Shown in pieces: positions 1 to 5,912 of a stretch of DNA of 12,653 nucleotides. Position 1 is the first letter of the stretch. Each line of letters starts with the position of its first letter. Source of the stretch: JBEKHI01 sp050012355 (GTDB lineage Bacteria; Actinomycetota; Actinomycetes; Streptosporangiales; Streptosporangiaceae). The notes beneath the pieces are model-generated. The model saw nothing but the letters and a program-made list of their open reading frames with translations. It was not told where the DNA came from and did not search any database. Location: positions 1 to 12,653 of the forward strand of contig JBEKHI010000244.1 in NCBI GenBank assembly GCA_050012355.1, written 5' to 3'. The position numbers and the translations under genes were made by a program.

Positions 1-16
1 GGCCGCGCGTCAGCAA

Positions 17-1141
17 ATGGTGACGCGCCCGCTGGCTGCGAATCCGCCCGCGAGCCTGCTGGAGGTCCACGCAGGTCGCGACGTGGCGCGCGCCCGGCAC
101 ACGAAACAGGTCCGCGACGCGAAGAGCGCACATCACGCGAAGCGGCCTGTGCACGCGAAGAGCGCACATCACGCGAAGCGCGCGAATCCGAAGCGCAGGG
201 TGCACGCGAAGCATGCACGCCGGGCCGGGCAGGTGAAGCACGCACACCACGCCAGGCGCGCGGAGCATCCGAAGCACGTGCGGCACTCGAAGCCAGGTCA
301 CGCGGCGAACAACACCCGCGACCCGATGCGGGCCCGCGCGCCAAGGCGTAACGAGGCGCCCCGGCGGGTGGCGAACCGCACGCACCATGCGAGCGGTGCC
401 CATCTCGCCGCGCGAACGCATCGCACGGCGGGCAACCGTTTCGCCGCGGCAAAGCACTCCGGGGCCCGGAAGCGTCTAACCGCGCACCAGCGTCAGCGTC
501 CCGGCCCGCGTAAGCATTCCGCCGCGGGCAAGCGCCGCGGGTCCGGCAAGCGCCGCGGGTCACGCGGGCACCAAACCGCTCCCAAGGCCACGATTCCTCG
601 CGAACTGGTCATCGTCGAGCCCGCGGGACCGGCACCGGCGGCGAATCTGCCGTTTTTCCGTGTGTCACTGGCACAGGCGCTGATCACCCGGCCCACCTCG
701 GAGCATCCGTGGTTTGTCCGGATCCCGAGTATTGGCGTGGACGCGCGCCTGATGGTGCTCGGCTATCCGCGCAGCGCCAGCCTGCCGGTCCCTCCGTTGT
801 CCGCCGCGTTCCGTGTTGGCTGGTATAGCTTCACCTCGGTACCCGGTCAGCCCGGTAACGTCGTTCTTGTCGGACACGTTGACACATATCTCGGACCGGC
901 CGTCTTCTATGACTTGTACCTGCTCCGGCCCGGCCAGCGGATATATGTCCGGCTAAGTTCTCACCGGTACGCACGCTATACAGTCCGGTCCGTCCGGGAA
1001 ATGCCTAAAACAGACTTCCCCACTACTGAGGTATTCAGCGACACGCACGCCCGGCGCCTTTGGTTGATCACTTGTGGCGGGCCTTTCGACTACGCTACAC
1101 GTCATTACACCGAGAACATCGTCGTCTCGGCTTCGCAATAA
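17..1141 (+). CDS. Class F sortase with long basic N-terminal region (possibly 5'-partial)
   Basis: This is a transpeptidase/sortase-fold protein of 374 aa from the first ATG. The C-terminal ~165 residues are a class F (actinobacterial) sortase domain. They contain VGHVDT with the catalytic His287, the LITCGG motif with nucleophile Cys353, and Arg362 in YATRHYTENIVV. Sortases join secreted proteins to the cell wall or to each other outside the membrane. Residues ~25-190 are low complexity, rich in Lys, Arg, His and Ala with few acidic residues, and contain AKSAHHAKR and GKRRGS repeats. Class F sortases normally begin with a membrane anchor, and none is visible here. The frame is open to the window edge (base 2) and no Shine-Dalgarno precedes the ATG, so the true start and anchor probably lie upstream. 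The sortase call is firm and the start is not. Neither secreted neighbour downstream has an LPxTG-type sorting signal, so its substrate is not apparent. Confidence 0.88.
   Translation: MVTRPLAANPPASLLEVHAGRDVARARHTKQVRDAKSAHHAKRPVHAKSAHHAKRANPKRRVHAKHARRAGQVKHAHHARRAEHPKHVRHSKPGHAANNTRDPMRARAPRRNEAPRRVANRTHHASGAHLAARTHRTAGNRFAAAKHSGARKRLTAHQRQRPGPRKHSAAGKRRGSGKRRGSRGHQTAPKATIPRELVIVEPAGPAPAANLPFFRVSLAQALITRPTSEHPWFVRIPSIGVDARLMVLGYPRSASLPVPPLSAAFRVGWYSFTSVPGQPGNVVLVGHVDTYLGPAVFYDLYLLRPGQRIYVRLSSHRYARYTVRSVREMPKTDFPTTEVFSDTHARRLWLITCGGPFDYATRHYTENIVVSASQ
117..180 (+). repeat. Two exact 28-bp direct repeats in the sortase N-terminal coding region
   Basis: Bases 117-144 and 153-180 are identical over 28 bp and offset by 36 bp (12 codons), so they repeat in frame and encode DAKSAHHAK/HAKSAHHAK-type units. 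The flanking bases differ. This indicates recent in-frame expansion of the basic low-complexity region. Confidence 0.9.
527..562 (+). repeat. Tandem 18-bp repeat encoding GKRRGS twice
   Basis: Bases 527-544 and 545-562 match at 17 of 18 positions and encode two consecutive GKRRGS units near the end of the basic region of the sortase. This is a second, independent in-frame duplication in the same low-complexity segment. Confidence 0.85.
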
Positions 1142-1216
1142 GAGAGGACAGCACAAGCGATTCCGGCACCCGGCCCCTCCCCTCTCATCTCGGGCTGAGC
1201 GACCACGGGATAACTC

Positions 1217-1240
1217 TCCGGTAAAAAACCGGACGCTTTC
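1217..1240 (+). terminator. Weak hairpin after the sortase gene
   Basis: TCCGGT (1217-1222) pairs with ACCGGA (1228-1233) around an A5 loop and is followed by a pyrimidine-rich CGCTTTCTCTCTCT run. It could be a weak intrinsic terminator for the sortase or part of the 5' leader of the next gene. The 160-base gap 1142-1301 also holds GCGCAG (1248-1253) pairing with CTGCGC (1264-1269). I recognise no known riboswitch class here. Confidence 0.35.
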
Positions 1241-1301
1241 TCTCTCTGCGCAGGTCAACGGGGCTGCGCCCTGCTAATTAACGTCTTTATACGGGGGAAT
1301 A

Positions 1302-2039
1302 ATGAAGCGGATTTCCGCGCTGACGGTCGTCGCCGTCACGGCCGCCGGGAGCTTGCTCCTCGGCGCGGCCGCGGCCTCTGCGAGTTCAGGGCCAGCTACC
1401 GAGGTTGCCAAGAGCGGGCAGTACGAGTCGGTGGTCAGCTGTCCGCACTGGGGCGCCGGCTCTGGCAGCCTTCAGCCGATACTCAACCTGCCCTACGCTC
1501 CGACCAAGGCCGCGAGCAGCACGTCAACCCCGCACAAGGCCACGGCCCAGAGCGGCGTAGCGCCCTTCGACCCGCTAGTGACCTGCACGGTCACCTTCCT
1601 CAAACAAGCTCCCGGCCGACCGCTAACCGTGCGGGAGGCGCTGGTGCACGCCGACCCAGGCCTGACCGTCGGCCCGGCGGCCACCGCGATCGCCAAGGCC
1701 TGCCAGCGCGCATCCGCGATGCACCTCGCGCCCAACAGCTGCTGCGCGACCAGTCACTCAGGCAAGGGCCGTTCCAGGACGACGATGTACAGCTGCTGCG
1801 GCTCCACCAAGGCGCCCGGCGGACGAGCGAACTACGTCTGCTGCACCACGCCGCGGTCGGGTCACCTGCACGGGCACGCGCTGTACGTCTGCTGCACGGG
1901 CCTGCGCGCGGTCGCGGCGTTCATGCCCGCATGCGTGGTACTCAACACCGGTTTCGGCGGGATGGCCCCGGAGGTCGCCGAGCACCAGCCATCCGTACGT
2001 CAGCAGCGAGCGGTCCAGCACCGCAGGCTCCGCCGCTGA
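1302..2039 (+). CDS. Secreted cysteine-rich protein with four Cys-Cys pairs
   Basis: I do not recognise the family. The 245-aa protein begins with a Sec signal peptide (KR, then a hydrophobic stretch, with likely cleavage after AAAASA near residue 27), so it is exported. The mature part has Cys47, 95, 134 and 211 plus four vicinal pairs at 147-148, 165-166, 180-181 and 197-198, for twelve Cys in all. The pairs sit in similar settings (NSCC, YSCC, YVCC, YVCC) at spacings of 18, 15 and 17 residues, which looks like a degenerate tandem repeat of about 17 aa separated by Gly/Ser/His/Arg-rich linkers. Such spacing could support a disulfide-rich fold or metal binding, but this is not established. 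The C-terminal ~25 residues are Gln/Arg-rich and look unstructured. No LPxTG signal or C-terminal membrane helix is seen. The start is ATG with GGGGGA at 1293-1298, 3 nt upstream, which is a rather short spacing. It lies downstream of a sortase and upstream of a strong hairpin. Confidence 0.7.
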   Translation: MKRISALTVVAVTAAGSLLLGAAAASASSGPATEVAKSGQYESVVSCPHWGAGSGSLQPILNLPYAPTKAASSTSTPHKATAQSGVAPFDPLVTCTVTFLKQAPGRPLTVREALVHADPGLTVGPAATAIAKACQRASAMHLAPNSCCATSHSGKGRSRTTMYSCCGSTKAPGGRANYVCCTTPRSGHLHGHALYVCCTGLRAVAAFMPACVVLNTGFGGMAPEVAEHQPSVRQQRAVQHRRLRR

Positions 2040-2096
2040 GCCAATCACGATGAAAACGGTGCGTCACTATCTAGTGACGCACCGTTTTCATTTGGC
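2040..2096 (+). terminator. Very strong hairpin (20-bp perfect arms), likely intrinsic terminator
   Basis: Bases 2050-2069 are the exact reverse complement of 2072-2091 with only TC between them. An outer GCCAA (2040-2044) can also pair with TTGGC (2092-2096), leaving TCACG bulged on the left. The structure starts directly after the stop codon of the Cys-rich gene. The right arm ends in CCGTTTTCATTT, giving a partial U-tract, and the mirror-image left arm would make it work from the other side too. The stem is much longer than a typical terminator. Confidence 0.8.
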
Positions 2097-2147
2097 TCGC
2101 AAAGGGAACAACAAATCCGACTTCCCGGCTATCACACAGGGGTACAC

Positions 2148-2558
2148 GTGAATCGAACGTATCTCGCCGCCTCGGCGGCAGCCGCCTTGGTCGCCCTCGT
2201 TCCCGCGTCAGCCGCCCAGGCGGCCACGCATCACGGGGCGGCCTTGTATCTCGCGCCCAGCTCAGTCCGGCCGGGCGCTACGTTCGCGGCCATCGCGGCG
2301 TGCTCCGTCCGGGGCGCGACGCCCACCATCAGCTCTTCGCTGCTGTCCGCACCAGTCCAGCTCGACAGCCAGGTCGCCACGCCGTTCGCGCTGCTCGACG
2401 TGGCGCGCAACGCTAGGGCGCACCGCTACACATTCACGTTGCGCTGCGTTTCCGGCCGCCACGTTTCCCGGGCGAACGCCACCCTGACGGTGCTGGGGCG
2501 GTCAAGACACCGGAGAGCGCCGTTGTGGATAACTCTTACTAAGGCGCGCGCCAGGTAA
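2148..2558 (+). CDS. Small secreted protein with a predicted Ig-like beta-sandwich
   Basis: The 136-aa protein has a clear signal peptide (residues 1-26, cleavage after SAAQA). The mature region opens with LYLAPSSVRPGATFAAIAAC and ends its domain with a TFTLRC...ANATLTVLG strand pattern. With only two cysteines (52 and 100) placed as in a disulfide-linked Ig-like sandwich, a small extracellular Ig-like domain is the best structural guess. The last ~18 residues are basic (RSRHRRAP...TKARAR). There is no lipobox, sorting signal or C-terminal helix. The start is GTG with an AGGGG Shine-Dalgarno at about 2138-2142 and 5-nt spacing. It follows the strong hairpin and so is probably transcribed separately from the Cys-rich gene. 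The specific function is unknown. Confidence 0.65.
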   Translation: MNRTYLAASAAAALVALVPASAAQAATHHGAALYLAPSSVRPGATFAAIAACSVRGATPTISSSLLSAPVQLDSQVATPFALLDVARNARAHRYTFTLRCVSGRHVSRANATLTVLGRSRHRRAPLWITLTKARAR

Positions 2559-2576
2559 GGCGGGAAAGGCGAGTAC

Positions 2577-2582
2577 TAGGGT
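2577..2582 (+). promoter_or_regulatory. Candidate -10 box (TAGGGT) for a leaderless aldo/keto reductase mRNA
   Basis: TAGGGT fits the actinobacterial TANNNT -10 consensus and ends 7 nt before ATG 2590, the spacing expected when transcription starts at the initiation codon. No clear -35 is visible. AGGG in the same bases could instead act as a Shine-Dalgarno 8 nt from that ATG. Both readings favour ATG 2590 over GTG 2584. Confidence 0.45.
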
Positions 2583-2589
2583 TGTGTCT

Positions 2590-3438
2590 ATGAGCACAAA
2601 CGCGGCTTCGGCGGGAACGATCGACATCGGCGGCGACCTGACGGTCAACCGCCTAGGCTTCGGGGCGATGCGAATCACCGGTCAGGGCGTATGGGGCGAG
2701 CCTGCTGACCGGGATGCCGCTATCGCGACACTGCGGCGCGCGGTCGAACTCGGCGTCAACTTCATCGACACGGCCGACTCGTACGGTCCGGAGACCAGCG
2801 AGAACCTGATCGCGGGCGCGCTCCACCCGTACCCGGACGATCTGGTCATCGCTACCAAGGGCGGCTTCACCCGGCCAGGCCCGGGTCGCTGGGTGCCGGA
2901 CGGCAGGCCCGAGCACCTGCGCAAGGCCCTAGAGGGCTCGCTGCGGCGGCTGCGGGTGGACCAGATCGACCTGTACCAGTACCACACACCCGACCCCAAT
3001 GTCCCGCTGGCGGATTCGATCGGTGAGCTCGCGACACTGAAGGCCGAGGGAAAGATCCGGCATATCGGTGTATCGAACTTCAACGAGACACAGCTACACG
3101 AAGCGCTTTCGGTCACGACGATCGTCTCAGTCCAGAATCGCTACAACGTCACCGACCGGACTTCGCAGCCCGTGGTCGACGTGTGCGAGCAGGAGTCGCT
3201 GGTATTCATCCCCTGGGCACCGGTCCAGCAGGGTGACGCCATCCCGGTCGCGACGGCCGCGAAGCGGCACGGCTGGTCGGATTACCAGGTGATTCTCGCC
3301 TGGCTGCTGGCCTCGTCCTCCGCGATGCTGCCAATTCCCGGGACGGGTTCACCGGCCCATGTGGAGGAGAACATCGCGGCGGCCTCCCTCGAGCTGACCA
3401 ACGAAGAATTCAACGCCATACTCGAACTGCCGCTTTGA
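2590..3438 (+). CDS. Aldo/keto reductase family oxidoreductase
   Basis: This is an NADPH-dependent (beta/alpha)8-barrel carbonyl reductase. It is 282 aa from ATG 2590, or 284 from GTG 2584, which lies only 2 nt after AGGG and is less likely. Numbered from the GTG, the catalytic tetrad is Asp62 and Tyr67 in FIDTADSYG, Lys92 in IATKGG, and His134 in YQYHTPD. The cofactor-binding end is seen in GVSNFN (162-167), SVQNRYN (182-188) and the C-terminal PIPGTGSPAHVEENIAA. Length and motif order are normal for the family and resemble short bacterial AKRs such as YdbC. The substrate cannot be read from sequence. It stands alone between secreted-protein genes and a convergent lipoprotein gene, with a hairpin terminator after its stop. 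Confidence 0.95.
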   Translation: MSTNAASAGTIDIGGDLTVNRLGFGAMRITGQGVWGEPADRDAAIATLRRAVELGVNFIDTADSYGPETSENLIAGALHPYPDDLVIATKGGFTRPGPGRWVPDGRPEHLRKALEGSLRRLRVDQIDLYQYHTPDPNVPLADSIGELATLKAEGKIRHIGVSNFNETQLHEALSVTTIVSVQNRYNVTDRTSQPVVDVCEQESLVFIPWAPVQQGDAIPVATAAKRHGWSDYQVILAWLLASSSAMLPIPGTGSPAHVEENIAAASLELTNEEFNAILELPL

Positions 3439-3443
3439 CCTTC

Positions 3444-3483
3444 AGGCGGTGTCACGGCCAGTTCATCGGCCGCGGCACCGCCT
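3444..3483. terminator. Hairpin between convergent genes
   Basis: AGGCGGTG (3444-3451) pairs with CACCGCCT (3476-3483). An inner GGCC/GGCC can extend the fold. It lies between the stop of the aldo/keto reductase and the stop of the convergent lipoprotein gene, so it can serve both directions. Confidence 0.6.
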
Positions 3484-3493
3484 GCGGATTCTC

Positions 3494-4060
3494 TTACGTC
3501 TTGGCCGCCGAACTGATCGGCGGGAACAGTATGTGCAGCAGTTGGAGACCTTGATTCCTACTGGACGGCACAATCGTGAACTGGCCCGCGGTAAGTGGCT
3601 GTAGCTGCTTGGGGATTCCCCAGCTCTTGTTGGCGACGCTGATGTCGACGTAACCCTGGGAGTTAAAGGCCGTCGTGGTGACCGCCGTGAGCTCCGCCTT
3701 TTCGGCGGCCGGCAGGATGATCATGAGCCCGGGTATCTCCTGGCCCGAAGGGGTCCTCTCCAGAGAGGTGTACTCCGCCGCGGAGGTGATCGTGACCGGT
3801 GTACCGAGCTTGCGGTAGCACAGGCCGGTCGTGGCATCTGGCCCGGAGAGCGCGACATAACCGGCCGGGCACCCGCCCGCTGGCGTAGCGGGCTCGCCGA
3901 GCATGGCCTGCAGGACGATCGGCGACCCTAGACGTTGCTGCGGCGACACGCTGGCGGCCGGGTCCGCATTTAGCGGGGTCACGTGGCTGCAACTGGCAAC
4001 GGTGAGCACGATCGCGATAGCGGCCAGGGTGCTGGCTAGTACGGGCAACAGTCGCGGCAT
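3494..4060 (-). CDS. Putative lipoprotein, SecDF P1-like domain suspected
   Basis: The 188-aa protein has a lipoprotein signal: a hydrophobic stretch at residues 4-20 followed by the lipobox VASC with lipidated Cys24. It should therefore sit on the outer face of the membrane. Two further cysteines (64, 81) flank a short loop. The part from ~80 to 180 (CYRKLGTPVTITSA, MIILPAAEKAELTAVTTTA, SVANKSWGIPKQLQPLTAGQFTI) resembles the SecDF P1 head subdomain found alone in many actinobacterial lipoproteins. This is family-pattern recognition and only moderately certain. ATG 4060 has AGGAGG 9 nt upstream. The gene starts 18 nt after the stop of the membrane-protein gene, so it is the third gene of the PadR operon. 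Confidence 0.75.
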   Translation of the reverse strand: MPRLLPVLASTLAAIAIVLTVASCSHVTPLNADPAASVSPQQRLGSPIVLQAMLGEPATPAGGCPAGYVALSGPDATTGLCYRKLGTPVTITSAAEYTSLERTPSGQEIPGLMIILPAAEKAELTAVTTTAFNSQGYVDISVANKSWGIPKQLQPLTAGQFTIVPSSRNQGLQLLHILFPPISSAAKT

Positions 4061-4078
4061 GTACTGAGTCCTCCTGCT

Positions 4079-5122
4079 TCATCCCGGGTACGGATGCGGT
4101 GGCGGCGCGAGGATGGGCGTCTGGGCGCGGGCGGCATCCGGGGCGACCAGCGCGACCGCGACCGCCAGGATGAGCAACTCCGCCAGGCTCACCTTGATCA
4201 GGTGCGGGTTATGCAGGTAGTCGCCGAGCGAGACGATCCGGTACACGCCGGTGACGACGGCGAGCAGGGTCAGGGTCAGCGACCACACGCCAGAATCGGC
4301 GCTCTGCCGTGACCAAGCCCTAGGCACGTGCGCCAGGCAGACGAGGCTGACCAGAATGCAGCACAGCCCGGAAAAGTCAGGCAGCCAAGCCAGGTTGCCG
4401 GTCGCCTGGATTGCCAGCGCCGGCACGTACACCAGGAGGTAGCAGGCGGGCAGCGCCAGCAGCCAGGGCCGGCGCGCAACCGCTGGAGCGTCCCGGCGGA
4501 ACGCCGTCATGGCCAGCACTGGGGCAAGATCGAGCAGGGCCCAGTAGGCCCAGTGCCCGAAGGGCTCCAGCAGACCGCCGGCGAGTTGTACCCCTAGCAC
4601 GGCGACCAGGTCGATGACGATGACCAGCACCGCGACAACCCGGGCAGTGCGGTAATACCCGAGGACCAGCATTCCGAAGATGATGATCCAGGCACAGTCG
4701 ACCTCGTAACCCGTCGTGGGCCAGATGCCGCCCGACGGGGCGGTCGGTATGTTCGCGGGCACCGCTGGGAGCCACCCGAACAGGCGATGCGTCCAGACCA
4801 GGCGCACGAGTCCGGCCAGGGCCCCCGCCGCGTGCAGCAGCGTCACGATGAGCGCCGCGCGCCGCACGGCCTGCCCCCAGGCGAAGTACCGGCGCGGAGC
4901 GCCCGCACCGCCTAGGTATAGCCGGGCCGCGAGGCCGACCACGCTGACGACCTCCGCCCAGCTGGGCCCGGCCGCCTTGGTGATGTAGTCGTCCGTCTCC
5001 GGGTCGCCGGTCAGCCAGCTGTCCAGGAAGGCGGCGACCATGTCCTCTTCCCATTGCTGCCGGTAGTAGGCGGGCAGCAGCCGCAGCACCCGCCGGTAGC
5101 GTTGCTCCAGATCGTCGCTCAT
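4079..5122 (-). CDS. Multi-pass membrane protein of a PadR operon
   Basis: The 347-aa integral membrane protein has about eight hydrophobic segments, near residues 88-110, 142-157, 161-184, 190-208, 219-239, 250-266, 280-299 and 311-328. The cytoplasmic N-terminal ~80 residues include YRRVLRLLPAYYRQQWEEDM, a pattern typical of membrane proteins encoded next to PadR regulators in Actinobacteria. The C-terminus is a Pro-rich tail. Its ATG overlaps the PadR stop as ATGA (5119-5122), which points to translational coupling. No transporter motif or catalytic residues are recognisable. A role in sensing or adjusting the envelope is inferred only from the company of PadR and a lipoprotein. Confidence 0.8.
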   Translation of the reverse strand: MSDDLEQRYRRVLRLLPAYYRQQWEEDMVAAFLDSWLTGDPETDDYITKAAGPSWAEVVSVVGLAARLYLGGAGAPRRYFAWGQAVRRAALIVTLLHAAGALAGLVRLVWTHRLFGWLPAVPANIPTAPSGGIWPTTGYEVDCAWIIIFGMLVLGYYRTARVVAVLVIVIDLVAVLGVQLAGGLLEPFGHWAYWALLDLAPVLAMTAFRRDAPAVARRPWLLALPACYLLVYVPALAIQATGNLAWLPDFSGLCCILVSLVCLAHVPRAWSRQSADSGVWSLTLTLLAVVTGVYRIVSLGDYLHNPHLIKVSLAELLILAVAVALVAPDAARAQTPILAPPPHPYPG

Positions 5123-5457
5123 CCGGTTGCCTCCGCGCCGGCCAGGCCCAGTCTCGTCCGTACCACGCGAGCGGTGGCGGCACGAAGGTCGGCCTCCTCA
5201 GCCAGCGCGCCCCGTCCGTCGCGGGTCAGCCGGTAATACCGGCGCAGCCGGCCGTCATGCGATTCTTCCCGGTCCGGCTCGATCAGTCCGTCGGTCGCGA
5301 GCCGGTCCAGCACCCCGTACAGGCTGCCGATCTTCAGCTTCACCCGCCCCTGGGACAGCTCGGCCACCTCGCCCACGATGCCGTACCCGTGCCGCGGGCC
5401 ATCGGCCAGCGCGGTGAGCACGAAGAACGCCTGCCCCGTCATGGGCTTGCCTGCCAT
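5119..5457 (-). CDS. PadR family transcriptional regulator
   Basis: The 112-aa winged-helix repressor has the family hallmarks in order: FFVLTALADGPRHGYGI (helix 1 and turn), KLKIGSLYGVLDRLATDGLI (recognition helix region), RRYYRLTRDG (wing), and a C-terminal dimerisation helix (ALAEEADLRAATARVVRTRLGL). It is a compact PadR without a large C-terminal domain. PadR proteins usually repress their own operon and the adjacent membrane-protein gene until a ligand binds. ATG 5457 is supported by a TATATT -10 box ending exactly 6 nt upstream, consistent with a leaderless transcript. The -10 lies in a perfect palindrome that is a good autorepression site. It is the first gene of a three-gene operon. 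Confidence 0.93.
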   Translation of the reverse strand: MAGKPMTGQAFFVLTALADGPRHGYGIVGEVAELSQGRVKLKIGSLYGVLDRLATDGLIEPDREESHDGRLRRYYRLTRDGRGALAEEADLRAATARVVRTRLGLAGAEATG

Positions 5458-5461
5458 GGCG

Positions 5462-5492
5462 CCAATATATTGGAAAACAGGATATTAGTCGA
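5462..5492 (-). promoter_or_regulatory. PadR operon promoter with operator-like palindrome
   Basis: Read on the minus strand, a -35-like TCGACT (5487-5492), a 17-nt spacer and a -10 TATATT (5464-5469) form a good vegetative-sigma promoter. The -10 ends 6 nt before the PadR ATG. A perfect 12-bp palindrome CCAATATATTGG (5462-5473) covers the -10, so a bound dimer would block RNA polymerase. The stretch is markedly AT-rich against its surroundings. Assigning the palindrome to PadR is inference from position. Confidence 0.65.
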
Positions 5493-5495
5493 GAG

Positions 5496-5894
5496 TTACC
5501 GTCGGCGCCGGAGGGAGTCCCTGATCTCGCTAAGCCTGGCCGCCGCTTCCGGGGTCCATTCCGCCTCCCGCCCGGTGGCACGGACAGCATCGTCGATCTC
5601 GCTGAGCTTCGCGGCGGACAGTGCGCCTGCCCGCTCGATCAAGTCGTCTCGGCGCAGGGTGGTCAGCCAGGTGCACGGGGTAAAGCCCGGCCACGGGAGC
5701 CCGAACCGGAGCACACCCTCAAAGGGCAGTCCGTCCAGAGCGCCGACTGCCACTTCGACCGCTAGCCCAGAGATGTCGGTCTCCGCCGCGGCGACGACCT
5801 GCATCGCCGCGAAACCGGACGACTCCTCTTCCGACAGCAGCACGACAGGGCGTCGCTCGTCGAACTGCACCCACCAGACCTCGCCTCGTCGCAT
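5496..5894 (-). CDS. PemK/MazF-like toxin (putative mRNA interferase), no antitoxin seen
   Basis: The 132-aa protein has the MazF/PemK beta-barrel pattern: MRRGEVWWVQF (strand 1), RRPVVLLS with the conserved Arg (residues 14-21), MQVVAAA, then TWLTTLRRDDLIERAGALSAAKLSEIDDAV (75-104), which matches the family's conserved Thr/Ser-Leu-x-L and C-terminal helix. MazF toxins cleave single-stranded RNA at short sequences and are normally paired with an upstream antitoxin. Here the upstream gene, 18 nt away on the same strand, is a PPOX oxidoreductase and not a MazE-type protein. A ~27-residue tail repeats the helix pattern (LSEIDDAVR at 98-106, LSEIRDSLR at 122-130). The start has AGGGA about 5 nt upstream. 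The fold assignment is good, but toxic activity is unproven. Confidence 0.78.
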   Translation of the reverse strand: MRRGEVWWVQFDERRPVVLLSEEESSGFAAMQVVAAAETDISGLAVEVAVGALDGLPFEGVLRFGLPWPGFTPCTWLTTLRRDDLIERAGALSAAKLSEIDDAVRATGREAEWTPEAAARLSEIRDSLRRRR

Positions 5895-5912
5895 GATTTC
5901 CCTGTCCGGCGG

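Noticed and set aside
117..562. CRISPR-like array in the repeat-rich N-terminal sortase region
   Set aside because: The repeats are few, in frame, unequal in type, and translate into a Lys/Arg/His-rich tail. There are no spacers or cas genes.
1142..1301. Possible riboswitch (for example ydaO-type) between the sortase and the Cys-rich secreted gene
   Set aside because: Two small hairpins are present, but I could not place the conserved ydaO core or any other known riboswitch motif.
1735..2039. Frameshift in the C-terminal third of the Cys-rich protein
   Set aside because: The other two frames give Arg/Ala-rich sequence without recognisable domains, and the regular CC spacing supports the frame as read.
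1302..2558. Secreted proteins as substrates of the adjacent sortase
   Set aside because: Neither protein has an LPxTG/LAxTG-type motif followed by a hydrophobic helix and basic tail. Both end in short basic sequences.
4377..5183. 268-codon minus-strand frame inside the membrane-protein gene
   Set aside because: It lies in another frame of the PadR and membrane-protein genes, with Arg/Gly/Ala-rich low-complexity translation typical of a high-GC shadow.
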